From contig NZ_LMSU01000002.1 of the NCBI RefSeq assembly GCF_001429625.1, positions 248,001 through 312,000 on the forward strand: DNA of 64,000 nucleotides, in the 5' to 3' direction. Shown in pieces: positions 51,190-58,423 of this stretch. The first letter of the stretch is position 1, and every line of letters begins with the position of its first letter. A program made the position numbers and the translations under genes. The notes beneath the pieces were generated by a model that was not told the origin of the DNA, searched no databases, and saw only the letters and a program-made list of their open reading frames with translations. Source of the stretch: Nocardioides sp. Soil805. GTDB taxonomy: Bacteria > Actinomycetota > Actinomycetes > Propionibacteriales > Nocardioidaceae.

Positions 51190-51536
51190 CGGTCCTCGGC
51201 CCCGGCTTCGCTGCGTGGCCAGGGTGGCGGCACATCGCATCGGCGCCGGCCAGGGTGGCGGCACATCGCGCCGTCCGGACCCATCCCCGGGCAGTCTGCC
51301 GCCACCCTGGCGTGCGCCAGCCGGCGTCGGGTGCCACGACCGCCGGCAGCGGCGCCCGGCCGCACGCGGACGTCGTACGACGTGAGCCCGCGTCGCGGCG
51401 AGGAGGGCGCCGACCGAGGGACTCTGTCGGCGAGTCGGTCACCGTAGGGGCGTTGCAACGGTCACACGGTGACAGAGTCCCCGGCTGGGCGGGGACTCTC
51501 CCGCGCGCCACCCGCCCGGAGCGGAAGCCGCACCGG
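51190..51536. repeat. Convergent intergenic gap with GTGGCGGCACATCG repeats and another inverted repeat
   Basis: No gene. Two forward copies of CAGGGTGGCGGCACATCGC (about 51220 and 51250) face one reverse copy (CTGCCGCCACCCTGG, about 51296), as in the 16.2-kb cluster. Further right, GGGACTCTGTC (51418-51428) pairs with GACAGAGTCCC (51471-51481), with inner GTCACCGT/ACGGTGAC. Confidence 0.7.
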
Positions 51537-52853
51537 TCAGTCGGTGATGACGGGTTCGCCGGTGGCGGGGTCGGCCAGCGGCGTGGTGTCGCCGGCCGTG
51601 ATGCCGTTGACGACTGGCGTGATGAGCCGCTCCAGGATCAGGGCCAGGACGGCCATGAGTGCGCAGCCGACCACGATCATCGCGACGAACGCCCACGACC
51701 ACCCGTGGTTGAGCATGAAGCCCGCCACCACCGGTCCCAGGATGGTGCCCGCCTGGAAGGCCCCGGCGCTGACCGCGTTGTAGCGCCCGCGCAGGTGGTC
51801 GGGCGCCAGGTCGTTGGTGATCGCCGGGATGGTCGGCTGGAGGAGCGTCTCGCCGAGGGCGAAGACTGCGTTGAAGGCCAGCACCCCCAGCGCCGCGGCG
51901 GTGGTGCCGGGCACCAGGCCGGTCAGCCCGAGCAGCAGCCAGGAGGTCACCCACAGCGCCGACATGACCAGGAGCACCCGGGTGCGCCGGTGGCCGCTGA
52001 TGCGGCGCAGCACGACGAACTGCAGCAGCACGATGGTCGCGGTGTTGACCGCGAAGCCGAAGCCGATGACCCGGGTGGACACCTCGCTGACGGTGCGGGC
52101 GAAGGCCGGCAGGCCGGCCTCGATCTGGCCGTAGCCGACGAAGGTGGCCAGGAAGGTCAGCGCGGTGAGCCACAGGACCGCCGGCTGGCGCACGATCGCG
52201 AGGTAGCTGCCGGCCGAGGGGTCGGCGTCCTCCGGGCTCTCGGCGCGGCCGTGGACGTGACGGAGGGGGCCGAGCAGCAGGGCGATGGGGACGAGCATGC
52301 AGGCGGCGTCGGCGAGGAAGATCGCGCTGAACGTCGAGGGGTCGCTGACGTCGGCGTAGAAGCCGCCGATGATGCCGCCGGTGCCGATGCCGAGGTTGAC
52401 GAGCGCGAAGTTGATCCCGAAGTACTGCTGGCGGGTCTCACCCGTGGTGACCGCGGCGACCAGGGCGTTGAAGGCCGGCCAGGAGACGCCGAAGTTGAAG
52501 CCCAGGAACGCGAAGCCGAGCGCGAACTCCAGCGGTGAGGTGGCGAAGGCGATCACCGTGCAGCCCACCACCTGGGCGCTGGTCGAGAAGAGCAGCATCC
52601 GGCGCGCGCCCAGGCGGTCGACGAGCGCGCCGCCCGGCCCTGTCACGGCGAGCGCCACCACCGCGATGAAGGCCATCAGCAGCCCGGCGAGGTCGAGGGA
52701 GATCCCGCGGACCTCGTGCATGTAGATGATCGTGAACGGCAGGGTCAGCCCGCGGCCCAGCGTCTGCACCACGACGGTCGACAGCAGCCAGCGTCCCTCG
52801 ACGGGCAGGGAGGTCCAGAAGGCGCGCATGCCGGGACGGGTCGTGGTGCTCAC
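51537..52853 (-). CDS. MFS transporter
   Basis: 438 residues from GTG 52853, chosen because an upstream open frame to 52955 runs through the terminator at 52924 and starts with low-quality sequence. Twelve membrane segments. The A-like motif GGALVDRLGARRMLL lies after helix 2, and AGAFQAGTILGPVVAGFML marks the second half. It resembles multidrug or sugar efflux MFS proteins (YdeE/DHA1-like). Substrate unknown. Confidence 0.92.
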   Translation of the reverse strand: MSTTTRPGMRAFWTSLPVEGRWLLSTVVVQTLGRGLTLPFTIIYMHEVRGISLDLAGLLMAFIAVVALAVTGPGGALVDRLGARRMLLFSTSAQVVGCTVIAFATSPLEFALGFAFLGFNFGVSWPAFNALVAAVTTGETRQQYFGINFALVNLGIGTGGIIGGFYADVSDPSTFSAIFLADAACMLVPIALLLGPLRHVHGRAESPEDADPSAGSYLAIVRQPAVLWLTALTFLATFVGYGQIEAGLPAFARTVSEVSTRVIGFGFAVNTATIVLLQFVVLRRISGHRRTRVLLVMSALWVTSWLLLGLTGLVPGTTAAALGVLAFNAVFALGETLLQPTIPAITNDLAPDHLRGRYNAVSAGAFQAGTILGPVVAGFMLNHGWSWAFVAMIVVGCALMAVLALILERLITPVVNGITAGDTTPLADPATGEPVITD

Positions 52854-52923
52854 CGGGGGATCTTCGCCCCTGGCACCGACACTCACCAATCCCAGGTCGG
52901 ACATGACAGCAGGGACATGACAG

Positions 52924-52954
52924 TGGCCCGGCCCCCGCGAGGGGGACCGGGCCA
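52924..52954 (-). terminator. Terminator hairpin after the DUF6131-like gene
   Basis: TGGCCCGGCCCCC pairs with GGGGG-A-CCGGGCCA around a GCGA tetraloop with one bulged A, 27 bases after the small gene's stop on the minus strand. It also insulates the MFS gene. Confidence 0.8.
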
Positions 52955-52980
52955 CGAGTGTCGTGCGTTCTGGTGTGGTG

Positions 52981-53126
52981 CTACCAGACCCGACGGCTGT
53001 TGCCGCCGATCGGCACGAAGTTGAGGATCAGGCCGACGACCAAGAGGATCGCGCCGATCGTGGTCAGGACGGGGATGTTGGCCACGAGGCCGACGATCAG
53101 AAGAATCAGGCCGAGTACGACCATGG
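52981..53126 (-). pseudogene. DUF6131-like small membrane protein, frameshifted
   Basis: ATG 53126 is preceded by an excellent ribosome site AGGAGGG. The frame opens MVVLGLILL and then hits TGA. Removing two bases from the tract CTTCTCT restores a 47-residue protein with IVGLVANIPVLTTIGAILL continuing to VVGLILNFVPIGGNSRRVW and a stop at 52981. This two-helix product has the look of DUF6131 proteins. A two-base slippage in the CT tract, or a sequencing error, is the likely cause. Its own terminator and ribosome site remain intact. Confidence 0.7.
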
Positions 53127-53237
53127 GTGCTGCCCTCCTAAGAGGTCTCACTTTGAGACCGACGACTCACATTGCCCGATATCCGGACAGAAAGCCAACA
53201 CCCTCACGGGTGAGCCCGCCTGTTGGGGTGGGGCGAC

Positions 53238-54101
53238 TCAGTCCTGAAGGGCCGCGATGGCGTCGTGGATCGACAGCGTGCGGCGGGCCGACTCGACGTG
53301 CAGCGCCTCGACGAGACGACCCTGGTGGGTCACCACGTGCGACGTACGTCCCTCCCAGGCCTCGAGGATCCCGCGCGCGGTCTCCACCGCCTGCGGGCTC
53401 GGCGCGAACGTCTCGTTGGCCCCCTCGACCTGCCCCGGATGGATGAGCGTCTTGCCGTCGAAGCCCATCTGCCGACCCTGGGTGCACTCGGCGAGGAACC
53501 CCTCGGTGTCCTTCACGTCGTTGTAGACGCCGTCGAGGATCACCTTGCCGGTGGCCCGCGCGGCGAGGAGGGCGAGCGAGAGCCCGGCCAGCACCGGGGC
53601 ACGGCCCGGGACGTGCTCGGCGTACAGCTCCTTGACGAGGTCGTTGGTGCCCATCACGAGCACGGTGAGCCGCTCGGAGGCCGCCGCGATCTCCTCGGCG
53701 TGCAGCATGGCGTACGGCGTCTCCACCATCGCCCACAGCGACGTGTGCTCGGGCGCGTCGTGCTCGGCCATCGTCGCGACGAGGGAGCGCACGGCGTCCG
53801 CGCAGTCCACCTTGGGTACGACGATCGCGTCCGGCCCCGCGGCGCACGCGGCCGCCATGTCGTCGGCGTGCCACGCGGTGTCCGCGCCGTTGACCCGGAT
53901 GGTCACCTCACGGCGGCCGTACTCACCGCTGGCCGCGGCGGCACAGGCGGCGTCGCGGGCGGCGTCCTTCGCGTCGGGGGCGACCGCGTCCTCGAGATCG
54001 AGGATGAGCGCGTCGCAGGGCAGCGTCTTGGCCTTCTCCAGGGCCCGCTCGTTGGAGCTGGGCATGTAGAGGACGGAGCGGCGGGGGCGGAAGTCGGTCA
54101 T
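53238..54101 (-). CDS. CitE-like HpcH/HpaI aldolase family protein (malyl-CoA lyase/thioesterase-like)
   Basis: 287 residues. The TIM barrel opens RRSVLYMPSSNERALEKAKTLPCDALILDLEDAVAPDAKDAAR, where Arg and the DLEDAV acidic pair bind CoA substrate and magnesium. IVVPKVDCADAV, WAMVETPYAM with catalytic-region Glu, and GFDGKTLIHPGQVEGAN complete the family. It likely cleaves or hydrolyses a 3-hydroxyacyl-CoA such as malyl-CoA or citramalyl-CoA. The gene is four bases downstream of a longer malyl-CoA lyase-type gene, indicating one operon. Confidence 0.88.
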   Translation of the reverse strand: MTDFRPRRSVLYMPSSNERALEKAKTLPCDALILDLEDAVAPDAKDAARDAACAAAASGEYGRREVTIRVNGADTAWHADDMAAACAAGPDAIVVPKVDCADAVRSLVATMAEHDAPEHTSLWAMVETPYAMLHAEEIAAASERLTVLVMGTNDLVKELYAEHVPGRAPVLAGLSLALLAARATGKVILDGVYNDVKDTEGFLAECTQGRQMGFDGKTLIHPGQVEGANETFAPSPQAVETARGILEAWEGRTSHVVTHQGRLVEALHVESARRTLSIHDAIAALQD

Positions 54102-54105
54102 CGGG

Positions 54106-55170
54106 TCAGTCCTCGATCGTGACGGCGTCGTACTGGGCCTTGAGCGCGGGGTCGATCGCCGCGAGCTGCTCGGCGAGCTCGACCATCACCAGGCACTGCT
54201 TGAGCGAGGCGTCGTCCTCCATCTTGCCGTCGAGCATCACCGCCCCGGTGCCGTCGCCCATGGCGGCGACCACCCGGCGGGCGTGCGCGATCTCCTCGGC
54301 GCTGGGCGCGAAGACCCGGTTGGCGATCTCGATCTGCTTGGGGTGCAGGGTCCACGTGCCGACGCAGCCCAGCAGGAAGGCGTTGCGGAACTGGTCCTCG
54401 CAGGCGGTCGTGTCGGCGATGTCGCCGAAGGGGCCGTAGTAGGGGTAGATGCCGTGCATCGCGCACGCGTCGACCATCCGCGAGATCGTGTAGTGCCACA
54501 GGTCCTGCTGGAAGACGTCGCGGTGCGCCTCCGGCTGGTCGGGGTTGGCGTCCGCGCGCACGAGGTAGCCGGGGTGGCCGCCGCCGACGCGGGTCGTCTT
54601 CATCCGGCGGTCGGCGGCGAGGTCGGCCGGACCGAGGGAGAGGCCCTGCATGCGCGGGCTGGCGCCGCAGATCTCCTCGACGTTGGCCACGCCGCGAGCG
54701 GTCTCGAGGATGGCGTGCACCAGGATCGGGCGCTGCAGGCCGGCCCTGGCCTCGAGCTGGGCGAGCAGCCGGTCGACGTAGTGGATGTCCTCGGCGCCCT
54801 GCACCTTGGGGACCATGATCACGTCGAGCTTGTCGCCGATCTCGGAGACGAGGGTGGTGAGGTCGTCGAGCACCCACGGGCTGTCGAGGGCGTTGATCCG
54901 CGTCCACAGCTGGGTGGGGCCGAAGTCGACCTCCTTCGCGATCCGGACGAGCCCCTCGCGGGCGGCCTCCTTGTTGTCGGCCTTGACGGCGTCCTCGAGG
55001 TTGCCGAGCAGCACGTCGACGGTGCCGACCATCTGCGGCACCTTGGCGGCCATCTTCGCGTTGGACGGGTCGAAGAAGTGGATCGCGCGACTGGGGCGGG
55101 CCGGGATCTCGGTGACCGGAGCGGGGGCCCCGACGGCGAGCGGGCGGAAGAAGTCCTTGGCTGGGCGCAT
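54106..55170 (-). CDS. L-malyl-CoA/beta-methylmalyl-CoA lyase-type protein
   Basis: 354 residues, longer than ordinary CitE. SRAIHFFDPSNAKMAAKVPQMVGTVDVLLGNLEDAVKADNKEAAR, VIMVPKVQGAEDIHYVDRL, ILETARGVANVEEICGASPRMQGLSLGPADLAADRRMKTTRVGGGHPGY and NAFLLGCVGTWTLHPKQIEIANRVFAPS match Mcl-type lyases of the ethylmalonyl-CoA and 3-hydroxypropionate pathways. It would cleave malyl-CoA to acetyl-CoA and glyoxylate, or beta-methylmalyl-CoA to propionyl-CoA and glyoxylate. The paired CitE-like gene could be the malyl-CoA thioesterase of the same route. A fadE5/etfD-type palindrome lies 24 bases upstream of the ATG. Confidence 0.87.
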   Translation of the reverse strand: MRPAKDFFRPLAVGAPAPVTEIPARPSRAIHFFDPSNAKMAAKVPQMVGTVDVLLGNLEDAVKADNKEAAREGLVRIAKEVDFGPTQLWTRINALDSPWVLDDLTTLVSEIGDKLDVIMVPKVQGAEDIHYVDRLLAQLEARAGLQRPILVHAILETARGVANVEEICGASPRMQGLSLGPADLAADRRMKTTRVGGGHPGYLVRADANPDQPEAHRDVFQQDLWHYTISRMVDACAMHGIYPYYGPFGDIADTTACEDQFRNAFLLGCVGTWTLHPKQIEIANRVFAPSAEEIAHARRVVAAMGDGTGAVMLDGKMEDDASLKQCLVMVELAEQLAAIDPALKAQYDAVTIED

Positions 55171-55193
55171 GGGGCGGAACCTACCGAAAGGCG

Positions 55194-55207
55194 GTTACCG
55201 CCGGGTA
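55194..55207. promoter_or_regulatory. Putative acyl-CoA regulon operator upstream of the malyl-CoA lyase-type operon
   Basis: GTTACCGCCGGGTA, a TACC-N4-GGTA-type dyad 24 bases before the operon start, matching the etfD site in 11 of 14 positions and sharing the same core with the fadE5 site. Confidence 0.45.
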
Positions 55208-55232
55208 TGACGTATTCCACTCCCGGGCAGGA

Positions 55233-55784
55233 TCAGCTTCGCCGGTTCCACCAGCGCCGCGTGCGCTGCTCGGGCTCCTGTGCGGCGAGGGCGGCACGCT
55301 GGGCCTCGACCCGCGCCGTACGACGCCCGCGCCAGGCGGCGACCTCGGCCTCGACGTCGCGCTCCGGGGTGATCACCGGGGGACCGCCGAGCAGCTGCAT
55401 CCGGGCGCGTCGGACGCGGGCGTTGAAGCCCTCGAGCTCCTCGCGCACCTCGGACTCGGCGGTGATCCGGTCGAGGCGCGTCTCCAGCTCGGCGTACTCC
55501 TTGCGGAGCTCGAGCGCGGGCGGGAGCACGCTGATCTGCTCGCGCTCGACGAGCTTCTTCACCCACCAGTCGGGGTCGTGCTCGCTGCCGAGGCCCTCCA
55601 GCGGCTTGCCGGCCCCGGGGAGGTCGTCGAAGTCGCCGCGCTCGAAGGCGATCCGCAGCTGCTGCTCGACCCACTGGGTCTGGTGCTGGATGCGGGCGGC
55701 GGCTGCGGACTGCCCCGTGCGGTCGTCGCGGGCACGCTCGTGGCGGTGCGGGTCCTCGTCGTGCTGTCGGTGCTGGTCGGTCAT
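55233..55784 (-). CDS. DUF1992 (DnaJ-C28-like) domain protein
   Basis: 183 residues. The conserved block WVEQQLRIAFERGDFDDLPGAGKPLEGLGSEHDPDWWVKKLVEREQISVLPPALELRKEYAELETRLDRI is DUF1992, shared with eukaryotic DNAJC28. A charged His/Asp/Arg N-terminus and a basic C-terminus flank it. Cytoplasmic; function not known. It diverges from the DUF427 gene. Confidence 0.92.
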   Translation of the reverse strand: MTDQHRQHDEDPHRHERARDDRTGQSAAAARIQHQTQWVEQQLRIAFERGDFDDLPGAGKPLEGLGSEHDPDWWVKKLVEREQISVLPPALELRKEYAELETRLDRITAESEVREELEGFNARVRRARMQLLGGPPVITPERDVEAEVAAWRGRRTARVEAQRAALAAQEPEQRTRRWWNRRS

Positions 55785-55873
55785 GTCATCACCTCCGAGG
55801 CCTCCAGCGTAGGTGGCGCACGGGTGCGGCCGCAGGGGTGTTCGGGGCGTCCGAGCGGTGCCACACTCGAACG

Positions 55874-56647
55874 ATGAGCACCTCCCGCACGGAGCCGATC
55901 GACAAGTGGGTGCGCGGGCGGGTGGGCGACGTGCTGGTCCTGGAGACCCGGGAGCCGTTGCTGGTGTGGCAGGACGGCTTCCCGCCCGTCTACGCGTTCG
56001 CTCGCGACGAGGTGGCCGCCGGCGTGCTGCGGCCGGCGAGCGGGTCGTCGTACACGGGGGGCTGGTTCTTCGGTCCGCACCGACCGGTGGCCCAGTGGTA
56101 CGACGTGGTGGTGGGCGACGACGTCGTCGAGTGCGGGGCGTGGACCCTGGAGGACCTCCCGGAGCGCGTGGTGCTGACCTGGGAGCCGGGTCGGCTGGCC
56201 TGGACCGAGGAGGACGACCCGGTGGGCCTGCACCCGCGCGACCCGCACAAGCGGGTGGAGACGCTGCGCAGCTCGCGGCACGTGGAGGTGCTCGTCGTCG
56301 ACGTCGTGGTGGCCTCGAGCGAACGGCCCGTGCTGCTGCTGGAGACCGACCTGCCGACGCGCTACTACCTGCCGCGCGAGGACGTCCGTCTCGGCCTGCT
56401 CAGCCCCACCGACAACCGGTCGGCCTGTCCCTACAAGGGCACCGCCGACCACTACTGGAGCTATCCCGGACCGCCCGAGGTGGCCAACGTGGCCTGGTCC
56501 TACTCGTCCCCGCTGCCGGCGGTCGCGGACATCGCCCACCGGATCAGCTTCTACAACGAGCTCGTCGACCTGCGCGTCGACGGCGTCGTCCTCGAACGGC
56601 CCGAGTCGCCGTTCAGCAGGGTCGAGCAGCGTCCCGGCGGTCGGTGA
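55874..56647 (+). CDS. DUF427 double-domain protein
   Basis: 257 residues with two related modules. The second is the better DUF427 match: RPVLLLETDLPTRYYLPREDVRLGLLSPTDNRSACPYKGTADHYWSY...VANVAWSYSSPLPAVADIAHRISFYNELVDLRVDG. The first (VLVLETREPLLVWQDGFPPVYAFARDEVAAG...YDVVVGDDVVECGAWTL) is a diverged copy. DUF427 beta-barrel proteins are widespread with unknown biochemistry. Transcribed alone ahead of the MOSC gene, 49 bases away. Confidence 0.88.
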   Translation: MSTSRTEPIDKWVRGRVGDVLVLETREPLLVWQDGFPPVYAFARDEVAAGVLRPASGSSYTGGWFFGPHRPVAQWYDVVVGDDVVECGAWTLEDLPERVVLTWEPGRLAWTEEDDPVGLHPRDPHKRVETLRSSRHVEVLVVDVVVASSERPVLLLETDLPTRYYLPREDVRLGLLSPTDNRSACPYKGTADHYWSYPGPPEVANVAWSYSSPLPAVADIAHRISFYNELVDLRVDGVVLERPESPFSRVEQRPGGR

Positions 56648-56696
56648 GCCGACAACCCGGTCGCCGGGGCGGCGTACACGTCCGTAGTCTCCCCGC

Positions 56697-57371
56697 ATGG
56701 CTCTCCCCGCGGCGCGCGTGCTCTCCGTCAACGTCGGCTCTCCCTCGCCGCGGAGCGGGAGGAAGAGCCCGACCGGCATCGGGAAGGTCCCGGTCGACCT
56801 CATCGAGGTCGCCGACCCCGGACCCAAGCGACGCGGGCCCGACGGGGAGGGCTTCTCGGGGGTAGCTGGCGACTTCGTCGGCAGCGGCCGCCACCACGGC
56901 GGGACCGATCAGGCGGTCTACGCGTTCGCCCGCGAGGAGCTCGACCACTGGGAGCGCGAGCTCGGACGGGACCTGCCTGCCGGCATGTTCGGCGAGAACC
57001 TCACGACCACCGGGATCGACGTCGACGCGGCCGAGTACGGCGACCGGTGGAGCATCGGCGAGGTCGAGCTCCGGGTCAGTGCGCCCCGGGTGCCGTGCGC
57101 GACCTTCGCCCAGCGGATGGGGGAGCGGGCGTGGGTGCGGCGCTTCGCCGAGCGTGGTCGGGCCGGCACGTACCTCGCCGTCCTGGAGCCGGGCACGATC
57201 CGGCCCGGTGACCCCATCACCGTCCGGAGCTCCGGGTCCGGCCTCGCCATCCCGTTGCTGCTCGCGGCCTGGATGGGCGACCTCGACGCGGTCGCCGAGG
57301 CCATGACGCACGACGACCTCGACGAGGAGAGCCGGCGCCACTTCACCCGGCTGCTCGCCCGGCGGGCCTGA
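56697..57371 (+). CDS. MOSC-domain protein (YiiM-like)
   Basis: 224 residues. The MOSC core has VYAFAREELDHWERELGRDLPAGMFGENLTTTGIDVDAAEYGDRWSIGEVELRVSAPRVPCATFAQRMGERAWVRRFAERGRAGTYLAVLEPG, with the conserved cysteine in PRVPCATFA. YiiM-type MOSC proteins bind molybdenum cofactor and detoxify N-hydroxylated bases. A short helical tail ends the protein. Function by family; substrate unproven. Confidence 0.92.
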   Translation: MALPAARVLSVNVGSPSPRSGRKSPTGIGKVPVDLIEVADPGPKRRGPDGEGFSGVAGDFVGSGRHHGGTDQAVYAFAREELDHWERELGRDLPAGMFGENLTTTGIDVDAAEYGDRWSIGEVELRVSAPRVPCATFAQRMGERAWVRRFAERGRAGTYLAVLEPGTIRPGDPITVRSSGSGLAIPLLLAAWMGDLDAVAEAMTHDDLDEESRRHFTRLLARRA

Positions 57372-57384
57372 CGCCTGCGTCGGA

Positions 57385-57443
57385 TAGTCCGTGACGAAGG
57401 GACCCCGGATCGGCGCGTTCACGGGTCCGTTCGTCACGGACTA
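57385..57443. repeat. Palindromic repeat, TAGTCCGTGACGAA family, second locus
   Basis: Arms TAGTCCGTGACGAA and TTCGTCACGGACTA pair over 14 bases; inner GGGACC/GGGTCC-type segments extend the stem. It matches 31555-31617 in the arms and in the GGACCC segment. Confidence 0.88.
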
Positions 57444-57462
57444 CCGCGGTCCCCCGTGGGTG

Positions 57463-57521
57463 GTTTGGGACGATCTGGTCGCCGAGATCGCGGTCCGACC
57501 CACCAGATCGTCCCAAACTAC
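57463..57521. repeat. Palindromic repeat, GTTTGGGACG family, second locus
   Basis: Arms GTTTGGGACGATCTGGT (57463-57479) and ACCAGATCGTCCCAAAC (57502-57518) pair perfectly over 17 bases around 22 bases. It shares GTTTGGGACG and the GTAGTT-type outer end with 31461-31522. Confidence 0.88.
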
Positions 57522-57543
57522 GGCGCTTCGGGGCGTACGACGC

Positions 57544-58320
57544 TCAGTTGAGGATGCGCATCGTCTTCGGGACACCGCCGCCGCGGTGCACCTCCTCGAC
57601 GAGCTCCTGCAGCGCGGTCAGGGCGACGTTCTGCGAGAGCGGGCCGTGCGAGACGCGGGCGACGCCGAGCTCCTGCTGGCGCTCCAGCGACGGGGTGCCG
57701 GGGATGGCGATGGTCGTCAGGCGCTGGGGGCCGAAGGCGTCGACCAGGGTGACGATCTCCTCCTCGGTGAGGATGGCCGGCACGAAGACGACCGGGGCCC
57801 CGGCGTCGAGGAAGGCCTTGCCACGCTGGACGGCGTCGGCGAGGACGTCGGCCCGGTCCCGGTCGCGACCGAGGTGGAAGGCGTCGGTGCGGGCGTTGAG
57901 GACGAAGTCGGGGACCCCCTCGGCGGCGGCCGCCTTCATCACGGCCTCCACCTGCGCGGCGGCCTCGGCCAGCGGCTTCATCTGGTCCTCGAGGTTGGCG
58001 CCGACGATGCCGACGCCGATGGCGCGGCGGACGGTGTCGGCGGCGTCGCCGTACCCGCCCTCGAGGTCGGCGCTGACGGGCAGGTCGGTCGCCTCGACGA
58101 TGCGCCGGCACATGTCGAGCATCTCCTCGACCGGGATGACCTCCCCGTCGGGATAGCCGAGGGTGGCGGCGATCGAGTGGCTGGCGGTGGCCAGGGCCTT
58201 GGTGCCGGGCACGTCGGCCACGGTCTTGGCGCTGATGGCGTCCCAGACGTTGACGACGGTCAGCAGCTCCGGGGCGTGGTGGAGGGCGAGCAGGTCGGTG
58301 GCGCGAGCGGATGCAGTCAT
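57544..58320 (-). CDS. Isocitrate lyase/PEP mutase-family protein
   Basis: 258 residues. The barrel motifs are LLTVVNVWDAISAKTVADVPGTKALATASHSIA, LPVSADLEGGYGDAADTVRRAIGVGIVGANLEDQMKPL (metal-binding Asp in DLEGGYG; the family cysteine lid is absent) and DFVLNARTDAFHLGRDRDRADVLADAVQRGKAFLDAGAPVVFVPAILTEEEI. Loss of the KKCGH motif of isocitrate lyase places it with the oxaloacetate hydrolase/PEP mutase-like group. It probably cleaves or hydrolyses a carbon-carbon or carbon-phosphorus bond of a small acid. Monocistronic, with the palindromic repeats downstream. Confidence 0.88.
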   Translation of the reverse strand: MTASARATDLLALHHAPELLTVVNVWDAISAKTVADVPGTKALATASHSIAATLGYPDGEVIPVEEMLDMCRRIVEATDLPVSADLEGGYGDAADTVRRAIGVGIVGANLEDQMKPLAEAAAQVEAVMKAAAAEGVPDFVLNARTDAFHLGRDRDRADVLADAVQRGKAFLDAGAPVVFVPAILTEEEIVTLVDAFGPQRLTTIAIPGTPSLERQQELGVARVSHGPLSQNVALTALQELVEEVHRGGGVPKTMRILN

Positions 58321-58383
58321 GTCTCGGTCAAGGTCGCACCGGCGGGACCTATTCCCGCGCGCTCCCGGTCGACGGGACGGGCT

Positions 58384-58406
58384 CGCCGCGAGTGGGCCTC
58401 GCGGCG
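58384..58406 (-). terminator. Terminator hairpin after the 1,658-residue protein gene
   Basis: CGCCGCGAG (58384-58392) pairs with CTCGCGGCG (58398-58406) around a five-base loop, 18 bases beyond the stop on the minus strand. Confidence 0.65.
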
Positions 58407-58423
58407 CGCCCGCCGTCGACGGG

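Noticed and set aside
52854..52955. N-terminal extension of the MFS protein to 52955
   Set aside because: It would run through the terminator hairpin and contains no membrane or family sequence; the GTG at 52853 begins the typical MFS N-terminus.
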